Shown: piece by piece, positions 1 through 12,100 of the stretch
Numbering within the stretch: position 1 is the first letter of the stretch
Layout of the letters: every line of letters begins with the position of its first letter
Assembly: GCA_037954235.1 (NCBI GenBank)
Contig: JBBMOA010000015.1
Coordinates: forward strand, 7,171,001 to 7,235,000
Direction: 5' to 3'
DNA length: 64,000 nt
Origin: Aulostomus chinensis
Lineage: Eukaryota; Chordata; Actinopteri; Syngnathiformes; Aulostomidae
Notes under the pieces: generated by a model
Told to the model about the DNA's origin: nothing
Database searches by the model: none
The model's input: the letters and a program-made list of their open reading frames with translations, nothing else
Made by a program: the position numbers and the translations under genes

Positions 1-3000
1 CGTGGTGATACGCTACTACAGGCAAGCAAAAGTCTTTCAAAGCTTGTTAGAGATCGTAAAAGCTGATGTAACTTTTACAAAGGGCACAATAAAGAGCTTT
101 TATCAGTCGCTGCCACTCTACAGCAGCAATTTAAGTCAACCTCAGAACAACTGGTTTTGCCTGTACAAATGAGTCTGACACATTCACACCCTTTCAAAGT
201 CTATCTTGAGATCTGGAGGCCTGTTGAGTGACGTACAGCAAAGAATAGTAAAGCTTTACAGTTAATAATAGAGTAGAAATGGATGTAATGTAAGGAAAGG
301 AAAGGAGCCAGTTGAGGTGGTTCAGGCATGTAGTCATGATGTTCCAGGTGGGTGGAGTTGGGAGGAGGCTGCTGGACTGCCATCTTCACGCTGGCCTGGG
401 ATCACCTCAGGATCCTCCTGTCAGAGCCGGTCCATGTGGGCAAGGAAAGGGAAGTTGGGGGTCCCCGACTCAAACCGCCACCTCAGTGACCTGACTTCAG
501 ATAAGGCGTTGAAGAAGGATGGAGTGGGGTTGCATACAGTCAGGCTGCATTGTGATTGATGAATTGTCGTTTCAATGGTGTGTGGCATGTGAAAAGAGTA
601 ACAATCGCCTTGATTAATGTGCATTATTTTCTGATGATTTGCACTTTCCAGCATTCGTGTCCAGATTTGGGCTCTTCGCTCGTGTATCACGTCCTTAGAA
701 TGTGATCTTTTATTCAAGGGAAGAAGAATTGGCTCATGGGGCTAAAAGAGATCAAAGATCAAGAGATCTCTTTCAAAATAAAGGCTCTAGAAAAGAACTT
801 AGAAAAGACTAGGTACACAATACACACACACGTGAACACATCTTGCAAGTAAAGAGCCTTTCATAAGGCAAGTTTGTATCATCAGTCACTGACAGACAAA
901 GAAAACAATCCTTTAAACCTGTTGGGTTGTTATGTATTTGTGATGATTTGCATGAAATCTATGCAGTGCCACCCGGTGTGGTTGCTAGGAGACTTTTTCT
1001 GGACACTCAAAGCCCCAGTAGAAGGCGGGTACGGTATGTCTCTGTTGGCACCACCCTCCATATACACCTTCGAGAAAATACAGATTACCGAGACATAAGT
1101 CACAGTGACAAAGTATAACTGCGTGTTCCAGCAGGGCTTTGCTGGCGAGCAGCCTTTTTTGAGAGGGCTCTCTCCAAATGAGGTGGGAAGTCAGTGAAAG
1201 CACAGAGCCGTGACTAGGAGGGACACTGCAGTGTCAGCGAAGGCAGCGTTTTAGAGTTTGTAGTCTTTGTTTAACGGGGTTCTAAAAACAAAAAGAGGCT
1301 CTCAAAAGTGCTGACATTATTCAGTAAAAACCTTCGCTTAGCAGCAGCTCTGCTAAGTAAATCAGATTCATCTCTTGACAGTGAAAATGAATGAATCCAG
1401 ATAATTGGTAGATACTGACACTGACATCTAGACAAGCACCAGCTGTTTCTTTGGCAGAATTTTGGACCTCCAGTCTGTTAGGGATGAAAACTCGAGCCTG
1501 TCTGTGCTCAACCCATCGTGGGTATGTGTCGCATGTAGCTCGACCAGTTGGGCCGCATTCTTCACTGAAGCAAACATGTCATCCGGGATTCTTCCGGAGA
1601 AGGAGCGCTGCAAAACGCATTTCTCTGAAACTGTCGCCAGCTGTGTAGGGTTGGGCTGCACAGTGTTCTAAAATGAAAATAAATGAATAAATGTGTTGGT
1701 CAGGTCAGAGGAAGAAAAGGGATCTTATTTGTAGTGTAACTTTAAACATTTGGATAAAGAAAATGGGATTTTTTTTTCTGTTTTAGCCAAGAATGTTGTT
1801 AATTTATTCACACATTCAGCATAACAAATACTTGGAATTCTTCTGATAGAACTACGTTCTTCATGAAGGAACTGTAGTTATAACCTGAGAGCAAATCTGA
1901 AATGCAGTTGTAACAGCTGACTTCAGTTGAGCATCTTTCCACTTTCTGTATATTTAAAAATGAGGATTTGAATCTCAAAGCATCTTCAGTAACAGAAAAA
2001 CTAAACGAAACAAAGAATCATTGTCGCAGCTTCAGTTACAGGCCAAGATTGACACTCGTCTTCGTGTGACTGTCTGTACATAGAACATTCTTTACTACAC
2101 TCCTCATCGCGTGTGTGTTTGTGTGTGGGTGGGTGTGTGCAGGGGTGTGTGCGCGCGTGCACGCACATGAGTCCATGCACAACTTTTGGTCAACCATTGT
2201 CCTCCGTATGGCCCTGACTGGAGTGAAACTCTGCGCCCTGTACAGCAGGTTGGCGCTTTTGCGTTGCTGTCGTAGCACGCAGGGCTCAATGAAGAATAGG
2301 ATGATGTCACACTACAGGTATGCTGCAAACCACCAGCAGCACGACTGATCTGTCGAGGCGGGAGGCCATTGCTGAATCTGTGTATTGTACATAAACTGAC
2401 ATGTACACCAACAGTTCTGGTAACACACTGTAGCTCACAGGTTCTGCAGATGATTATTAAATGGTGTGTTTGTTACCTTTTTGCTCAGATTATTGAAGTT
2501 TAGCCAGTTGTGCAGTTCTGTGTGTTTGTGAGTGTGTGTTTGTGCGTGCCAGAAGGAGAGAGGAAATGAAAGATGATGAGATGGCCAACAAGAGAGAGTG
2601 CGCTTTTTTCTTCCTCTCTTCTCTTTCACGTTGTGTTTTTACTTCACCGCTGAGCTGTTGTTATATATCTGGCAGTGTGTCTCAGGAAGTCTGTGGCGTG
2701 GCCTGACAGACAGACAGACAGACAGACAGACAGTCAGACACACACATACACACCCTCAGTTACATGCATACTTACTTTGATACATTAAAAGTGTATATTA
2801 ATTTTTTTAACAATTTCCCTTCAAATACAGCAATTGTTATTGTTGAAACTATTATTCAATGAAAATATATATTTTTCGTGTCATACCTTGCATCTTTCAA
2901 AACAACCGGTAAAAACTGCTTACATAAACAGGCTATTAACAATTAAAAGGAGGAAAACCCAACTAATAATTGTAAAAAAAAAAAGCATAAATAAAACAGT

Positions 3001-3407
3001 TAAAAAGGACAATAAAATAAAAATGAAGGAAGCAGAAAAAAAAGCGATTTATTTTCTTTATTTGTTTTTATGTCAGGGACAATGTGAGAAAACCCCGTAT
3101 CAGCTTCAAATAAGAGAGTAGAGGTGTGCTACATGTGCGGTTTCTAGCAAAGGCTGCTTAACAACCCCTGTCCCTGCGCTGGCTTTTGTAGTTGGAAAAA
3201 AACAAGAACAACACAATGAAATTGGTTTAAGAGTCAATTTAGAATAAGACGGTGGATTTTCTTGTCAAATCTGCTGCGAAGCGTCTAACAATGTTAGTGG
3301 TTTTGAAAGTTGTATGTGATGTAAGAATAAAATCCTTTGGAAAAAATAAGTTGGAAATGAAAAGCTCAAGTTTAGTCTCACTTTCTCTCTCCCTCTTCTT
3401 TCGCCAG
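1..3407 (+). other. stk10: stk10 intron (left part outside window)
   Basis: Sequence before the first visible stk10 exon. Searched in all frames for the upstream kinase exons (glycine loop, catalytic Lys, GKLW); none was found. Contains a (TG)n-rich run near 2108-2160, a (CAGA)n repeat at about 2704-2733, and AT-rich sequence at 2790-3060. Confidence 0.6.
2704..2733. repeat. (CAGA)n microsatellite
   Basis: About seven tandem CAGA units followed by CAGTCAGACACACACA. Confidence 0.9.
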
Positions 3408-3456
3408 ATCATGATCGAGTTCTGCCCCGGAGGTGCTGTGGACGCCACAATGCTCG
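3408..3456 (+). CDS. stk10: stk10 exon: kinase hinge (IMIEFCPGGAVDA)
   Basis: A pyrimidine tract and CAG end at 3407, and the donor GTAGGT follows 3456. The 49 nt encode 16 codons and one extra base that joins AG of the next exon to make Glu. IMIEFCPGGAVDA is the hinge and start of the C-lobe in the STK10/SLK family. The exon begins in phase 0, so the exon before it should end in a whole codon, with the family's ...GKLW sequence. Confidence 0.92.
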
Positions 3457-5127
3457 GTAGGTCCATCCGTTTGCTGTCCGTGTGTCGTCAAACGCACTCC
3501 ACCTTCCTGTCTGTCACGAGGGTCAAGTTCCACGCACCCCATAGCTGTTAGGACACCTGCCCCTTCAGCAGCAACTTATGAAGAAATACAAGATACTAAA
3601 GCTTTCCCGTCAAGATGGATTCCTGTTTTTGAACAGTAACCGTGAACTGAAACTTCTCTAGTTTGGCCTCAGATGCTCCAGAAAGCAGTCAGACACAGTG
3701 GAGTCCTCCAGTGTGGGAAATCCCTCTGGTGTGTTTTCTCTGGGTAATCCACAGCCTCATAACTGTCTGTACCCCCACTGCAGCTAACCAAACACAGACA
3801 CGTAAGCGCAAAGTCTGCAGGGGAGGACTAGCTTCCATGAGTGAAAGCTCCCCTTATCTGAGATAACTTATTCAGCAACACTATCTGAGAGGCTGGATAA
3901 CTACAGATTTAACCTTTTTTCATGTTTTCTCAGGGAGGTCACACACCAGATCAAGACTTGGTTTAGCTGTGATTGTGTCTACGTGGAATTTGCAGTGTGT
4001 GCTTATTGCTCGGCTCTCTTTCTCGGCTCTCACTCCTCTCCGGTTCTCCCTCATCTAATCATCACTCTTCCCTCTGTCAACCTCTTTTCTGCCTTCCATC
4101 AGAGCTGGATCGCGGGCTGACAGAGCCGCAGATTAAGGTGGTTTGTCGCCAGACGCTGGAGGCTCTGGAGTACCTGCACACTATGAAGATCATCCACAGA
4201 GACCTGAAGGCTGGTAACATCCTCCTCATGCTGGACGGGGACATCAAACTAGGTGAGGCTGGACAGACTTAACGCTGTAAAATATCGCTTCAATATACAA
4301 AAGGGATATTTATCTCTTCATCATACACAGTGTCTGAAAAGAGCCTTATCACGGTTTCTGAGTTCATCTGATTTGATTCAAGAAGCAGAACTGTCCTTAT
4401 CCGCGCAGACGTCAAAGTGTAAATGGCAATTCAGTCATTTAAATTTGGGTTGCTCGCCAAAATACATTCATAGATTTTAATAAACAGGTCTTCCAGATCT
4501 AGAGCACAATCGTAGCATCACTTGAATACGTAGCCTCAGTGAGTTTAATGGAAATCTGCCGAAGTAGTTTTTGGACATCTTAACCTTTTTATCAGAAAGT
4601 GGCTGCAGAATATGATCGAGTCTTTAGCTTTTGCTCATAGCTAAATCTTACTAATGAATGGTTGTTCTTCAAGATTCAAGATCTCTGATTTGATTCAGAT
4701 CACCTCCCAATGTCAGTTACTCGTTCCTTTTTGATGTTAACATCCAATCATTTTCCATTAAAGTCCATCTTTTTTTGAGAGAGAGAGAGAGACAGAGAGA
4801 GAGAGAGATCCTGCTAACAATTAGGCAACACGTCAGTGAAGACATCACCCTGTCAGTGGAGGAAATGGAGTGTGATCAAACGAAGCGATGGAGACTGTAG
4901 CGGCGTGTTAAACATAGCGCACCGTCTCTCTGTAGACCGTAAAAATAAAACCCATCTGTTTCATGTTAAAATGATGCAGGTGGACAGAATCTGAAACTAA
5001 TCCCAACACCTTGTCATGGCCGTGCTGCAGGTTAGCACTGGAACTCTTGTATCTCTGCCGACACACGCACGCGCACACACACACACACACTCACACTCAC
5101 ACTCACACACACACACACACACTCACA

Positions 5128-5190
<63 letters not shown>

Positions 5191-6024
5191 TCAGAGCCGT
5201 TGCACTGTCGGAGGACCATGTGGGAAAATGACATTCTAAGAAGTTTAGCATATTTTCATTTATTGCCTAATTTTTTTTTTGAAGAGACCTTCACATTCTT
5301 GACATTTTACAGCTGAAGTTGTGGATTTAATGTTTTACACTGAAGCTTTCCAGAAAAAAAAGGGGAAATGGCTTTGTTCTGTCACTTAAGGGAACGCTGA
5401 CATCTTCATAATCAGAAGTAAAACATTCAACTATTTTCATTTCATTTTTTTTTTTAACCAGCAAAGGACAACACCCACAGAGGTTCACAGCAATTAATAT
5501 TCGTATATCAACTTGTCACCCTTTGGCAGAAATATTTGATCTCTGTTGCTCCTAACACTCACTGGCTCCTTTTCACCTTTAATTATTTTTCATCTGCCAG
5601 TCTCACATTTTTAGGTCAACATTTGTTTGCTTTAGTTTTATTGTGGGCGTGTGATTTCACGCGACTGTGTTTATTTTGGATTTTAAATTCAAGTTGAACA
5701 TTTTATCAGCTACTGTATTCGTTCAGTCAGACCTGCTGCGCATCTTGTTTGAGACCTTGTTTTTTTAATTTTATTGCCACCCATTCTTCCCGTAGACACT
5801 ATATTTAGATATAATCACTGGGAGTTGCCTCCTTTAAACTCATTAAGTTTTGAGACGGACTCATTTGCAGTCTGCAAATCTATCTAACTGCAAGTGCATT
5901 CAAACTTGGCAGCAATTAAACATCTTCGAGCTCCACCAAATACAGTGTGTTCGTCGGCGATGTAAGCCAAGAAAAATTCCAGTTGTTCTGTGCAGCATAG
6001 TGTGCTGTAAACATCTCGGGCTCT

Positions 6025-6106
<82 letters not shown>

Positions 6107-9100
6107 AATTTTTTTAGTGGCTGATTTTTTTTATTTAGTTATTTTTTAGATATAGAGGAACTCACAAAAACTCAACAACTTAGTTCTTCATTATAGAAAA
6201 TATCTGCATTTTTCCAGTTGAAATAATTGCAGTGAAAACGCCGGGAAACGCATCACGGCGCACTAATTTAGTTTCTTATATTATGGGTAAATGATTTAAG
6301 TGTGTCCAGTAAAAATATATTCATGATACTGATCGAGGAACACCCTCACCAGTTCTCGCTGGGAACGTGCGAGATTGTAGGTCAAACCAACTGCTTCATA
6401 TTTGAGAATGTAGTTGACCTATTTATTGGTTCAGCCCATATCTCCTTGTTAACACCTTTCAGAACATGAATTTGTCATCGCTTGTAGGGCGGCGACTGGT
6501 GAACATTTTCAGGGCAGCGCGATGGTATCAGGACGTCATCAGTATCAGCAGACATCTGTCATAACTGCATCGGTGATGAAGTTTCTTCTTTCTTGCTCTT
6601 CATCTGTCGTTAATGATGATTAAACAGTGTGGCAAATACACAATAAGATGGACGGAAACATTTTTTTCCCCCCAATTCTTAATGTTTACATGTGTTTTTC
6701 TCTGTGCAAAACCTAAATATCTTCTATCTTATTTTGTACATATCATATCAACATCTGTTCATATCAGCTGTCGGCCAAATCTTTTCTAAAATATCGGCAT
6801 ATCAGCAAAAAAAAGAAGAAGAAAAAAAAAACACTTTCATGCATCCTAAATATTTTCATCCTTTACTAATCTGTTCATTAATTTCACAGTTGATCAGTGA
6901 ATCCATCTTCTGTGTTTAAAATGCAAAGAACATTTGAGGAATGCTAATCAAAATTTCCCAAAGGCGGGTTTGATACTGATGTCTACTCAACAGTACAACA
7001 ATCCAAAACTCTTGGTTTTCTCTCATGATGACAAACAAAGGCAAATTTTTGTTTTTAAGCTTGGAACCTGCAGGTTTTTTTGGACATTTATTTAAACCAC
7101 AATAAAAGAGACTGAAACGATTAATTATCCAAGGTAATTGTTGCAGCTCTAATCTCTTCGGAAGTATAAATCGGTAGTGTGATTTATCGTCTTTGTTGTC
7201 AGGGAAAACTCTCCCTGCAAGTGTTAAGACATCAACTGTCCAAATGACAGGTTTAACTGGGAAGTCTACTGCATCTGCCAAACGCTGCCAAAACATACTC
7301 AGTCATAGAGAAAAAGCCATCAGCCAAAATGGGAACACCCCTGTAATCGGAGGAAATGGGACGGCTTGTTTAGGAAACGGGGCGAACTATAAATTCTCTG
7401 CCCATCACAACAGCATGACAGCTTTATGAACTACAAACTATTTGTCTACAACAACTAAGAAAAAAAAAAAGAAAGGAAAAGATGGAGGTCCATGAACCGG
7501 CTTTATTACGGCTCACTGTACGGTGCTGACGGGGGAACGGGACGGGTTTCTCATCTATTTTTCATCATCCCTTTTTTTTGTGTGTGTGTGTGTCTCCATT
7601 TTACAGCTGATTTTGGCGTGTCGGCAAAAAACACCAAAACCCTACAAAGAAGAGATTCTTTCATTGGTACGCCATACTGGTGAGTGGGACCGCCACCCTT
7701 TTCAGAGCAATTTGTCACTGTATTTTTTTGTATAATGGACGTCTTGCAAATGTGCTCCAGAGAATTGAATAGATTTGTCATCACAATGATTCACCATCCT
7801 GTGAACCCAGTGTCCCCACATTGTGTTGAGCTATTAAAGGACTATTTATCCCAGTAACCCCATGTCACAAACCACCAGCAGCCACTGGCCTGCGTGAGCT
7901 ACTGTAGGAGAGTGATGGATCTCGATACCTCGGCTACCCTGCTGGACTCCTCCGTTGTTGTGACAACAGTGTGGTTGCCTCCTCCATACTGAACAAATTG
8001 ATAATGTGAACCTTGTCCCAGTGTTCCCCTGCAGTATGTGAATGTGGTAGTTAATCATTGCCTACAACAGGTTCAACATCCACCCGGAAGACACTCCCAC
8101 TTCAATAAAAACATGGCCGTGCATTCATGCTGCACAGCACTGACACTGGTCCTATAGCCAACGCACTGATCCCCCAAGTCAACAAGAAAGAGTGGAAACA
8201 TGACTTTCTTTTTGTTTTGAGCGCCATTTTTCACATTAGTAAACAGAGTGACTGGAGAAGTGTGCTTGATGTTGACACATGCGAAACACTAAGTTGGGGG
8301 GGGGGCGTGCTGTTAATCACCTGATTGTAAAAGTAAGTCACTCAGATAAGTGTTGTAAATAGTTGCTTTATCAGAACGATAACAGGAGAATAATGTCAGT
8401 TTATTTAAGGGCCAGCATTTGTGACATTAAAAGTGCAGGTTGACAAAGAAGCAGATCCAATTTTATGGATTTTTACATTTATTAGAATCTTAATAAACAC
8501 ATATTCAAATGCGTGACTTTGGGTACTTGATTTTTTTTTTAAATTATTTATTTTTGCTGCAACTCTAGCATTCAAACCAAACTCCCTGAGGTCTTCGGTA
8601 CTCTTTGTAGACGCATTCGCTATGCATGTGAATCTTATTGGAAAGTTCCGCACCACGCATTCAGTTTAAATTACTGACAAATTCAATGGCACTAGCAGAG
8701 AAAAAAAAACTGCATAGCTCAACTTCATGGAGGATTTCACTTCACTATGATCAAGTGTTTTCTCTCGCTCTCTCTGTCAGGATGGCCCCAGAGGTGGTTA
8801 TGTGCGAGACAATGAAGGATGCTCCGTACGACTACAAGGCTGACATCTGGTCTCTTGGAATTACTCTGATCGAGCTTGCCCAGATTGAGCCTCCGCACCA
8901 TGAGCTCAACCCCATGAGGGTGCTGCTGAAGATCGCCAAGTCCGAGCCTCCCACCCTGGAGCAACCGAGCAAATGGTGAGAAAATAAATCTGAAATCCAT
9001 TTTTTGTACTTTTAGGCACTTATTTAGGATCTTATTGTCATCGTCCCCACCCGACCACCACCCTGACTATCTAAAACCCCAGCCGAGCAGAGATGCTGAG

Positions 9101-12100
9101 CTATGACTTAGCATAGCTGCAGATTTACCAGTATTATCTGTTTTTAACAGGTGCTAATAGGAGTCTTGGGAAGTGGAGCATACTCATCATTCTTTCGTTT
9201 GTGCACAAATCCGTTCCATGTCATGAGACTTTTGCAAATGATGACACTTAAATGTTTTGTTAGGCTAACAACTCCCATCCCTCATCTTCCCCCTTTCTTC
9301 CTTTCTCTTGCTTTTGGTTCGTGTCATTTCTTCCTCTCAGGTCACCGGAGTTTAAAGACTTTCTGAAGACAGCATTGGATAAAAACACAGAGACCCGTCC
9401 ATCTGCAGCACAGCTCCTGGAGGTAAACCCTGACGCGGTGCACTATTATAAAACACTGCATAGCGTTTCATCTTGATATACAAGGGAACATTGTCCTCTC
9501 TCTGTCCTTATCTTGCACCGACACATATATGGAGCCTTTTTTTAATTTTCTATTTAAAGATCTGAATGGTGTGATCTATGCCAGGGGAGTGGGTGGTGCC
9601 CACTGGAGGGTAGTGGCATGTGAATGGGCAGGGACAGAAAGGGAGTGGACGGCAAATGCAGCAGGCGAAGAATGAGGGAGTGTGTAAAACATGAATGGAA
9701 GTTACTTTTATACCCTTGCCCTTCTGTTTTTTTCTTTTTCTTTTCTTTCTTTGTGCCTCACATTTAACGTGATGAAGGCACTGGACTCGGGTCAGTTTCT
9801 GTAACGCCTCACTCAAGGACACTGAGGACATACTCCTAGGTTTTAGAAGTGAGTGGAAATTATTAAAGAGTCAAGGGGAGGAGGAAAAAAACAAAACCTG
9901 CATTGCAAAACCAATCCAGAGTTTTTAGGGCGGCACATGTCCTGCAGCAGTTGTGTACTGGTAAACACTGTCCTACCAGCAACACGGGCATTGTAGGATG
10001 GCCCAACTGAAGTCACCTTCAGGGTTTGTTTTTTTGTCCATCCATCCATCCATCCATCCATCTATCCATTTTCTTCCGCTCATCCTGTTAAGGGTTTGTT
10101 ACTTGTATTAACGGTAAAAGATTTTGATCGGTTCAAAACAGACAATTAATGTTGCTTGAACCTTAATTTTTTCCATTTTTTTTTTAAAAGCAGTTAGTCA
10201 TGTCTCCGGTTTGTTCACTACAACTGGGAGAGCATCGTTTCTGGTTTGGCACGTCCTTGACTAAATGTAAAGGATGCGGGCTTGTGAGCAGCCGTTCTCG
10301 CTGTCTAAGCAGCGATCGGGCCTTCCTAAAAACTCCAGACTTCAGTAGGCAGGCATCTCTGATGTCTGGAAATACTACGAGCACGCCAGAAAACAGGGTT
10401 GACGAACTGTATAGCAGCATGGAGGGCTGTGACGGGGTTTGGTAACCTTTTAACCACATTGTGCTTTTCAATCTCAGCGCAGACTAAAGGACGATAGAGC
10501 TCTGCTTGTGTGCGGACGTGTGGAATATGTGGCCAAGTTGACAAAAGTCCCAGAAGAAGCCGCATTTGCCCAGGTTTTGTGTTTACCTCAGTGCTGACGA
10601 AGGACATCTACTGTCATTTGCCTTCACATTGAAGGCTGGTTCAACCCTTTCCCAGATGTTTGTGGGATTTAGGCTAATAAAAAGGGTCTTTATTAGCTGA
10701 TGTTTTTCTTTTTGAATGACCGTCTTTACGTAATCAAATCACACCTAGAATGAAGCTCCAGAGAGGTTAATGACAAATGTTTTTCAAAGTACAGAATCTC
10801 AAGCAAGGAGAAGAAAAGAAGTTTAAAAAAAATGGCGTCGGATAGGAGCAGGAGAGCAGTGTCTATTAAAATTCAGAGCCACAGTTTCCTGTCTGTATCC
10901 CACAGCTGAGGGAATGCCAGCTATTTACATTCCCTTCTCAGCCAGTAGGATGTGTGGATCACCCTTAGCTCACCACCTCTGACCAATTACAGACAGGCGG
11001 AGATGAAAAATCCCTTACTCCGGCCCGCAGGGAATTCTACATGTGCTTTCCAGTGGGGGGGGGGGGGGGGGGGAGAGACGGGCGCGGTCTGGTTTTTGGT
11101 GCCAATGCTGGAAGTTTTAGATGTTTATCATACTCTGTACTACCGTCTGCCATCAGATAGCATTTACTGTAGCCAGCTGAGCAATGATGGAATGAGGATC
11201 CTGGTGCATAATACATATCAAATGATGTTTAATCATGATTCAAATGATGCATAATAAGTCATGTTATTTTAGATAGTTACTCAACGGGACATGTTGACCT
11301 GAGGAATGGACAAGAGTCAGTAAACGAAGAGAACGATGAATCATAGATAAGGTCTGGATCGTGGGGGCTGAGACACGTGTTGACCGTATCTAAGGAGGAC
11401 GGAACGTCACAGCGCTTGCTAGAACAGTAGTTGAGAACATCTTGGCCACCCGTCTGGTCCACATGTGTCAGGAATGTACACAAAACAACATGACACAGTA
11501 TCAGTCACTGCGGTTGTGTGGCTGGCGAGAGAACATCTGGATGACTTGTGTTCATTATAGTGTATATAGCGACTCCTCCTACATAGTTTCCCATGGTGAG
11601 GATTTTGACTGGTTTTGATCAAAGCGTGACTGTCATTTTACCGTCGAGGAAAATAAAAGCAGAAAACAGACTGCCAACACTTTTGATAGGAACGGATTCT
11701 GTTTTGTTCATAATTATTAAATCTTTCAGATGGATTATGAAAAATTATCAGCAGCAGATTAGTTTGACATTTGCAAATACTGTTTTGTGTGTGTGTGTGT
11801 GTATTACATATATAACATATATACATATATACCTATATATCATATGTGTGTGTATATATTACGTATACAGTATCGCATATATCCATGCATGTATACATAT
11901 ATGTACATGTGTGTGTTTGTGTATAAATATATACATATATGTATATATAGACATATGTGTTTATGTATGTATATGTGTGTGTATGTATGTATATATATAC
12001 ATATATATATACATATATATACATATGTATATATACACATATATACATATGTATATATATACATATATATACATATGTATATATATATACATATATATAC

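Larger units (their letters stand above)
4253..7606 (+). other. stk10: stk10 intron
   Basis: A 3.35-kb intron between catalytic loop and DFG exons. Holds (GA)n at about 4778-4808, a long (CA)n tract at 5061-5192 and a (TG)n-(TA)n tract at 6025-6104. No other coding or RNA feature seen. Confidence 0.7.

Noticed and set aside
1..3400. Search for the kinase N-lobe exons of stk10
   Set aside because: No glycine loop, VAIK-like Lys or GKLW sequence in any frame; they must lie before the window.
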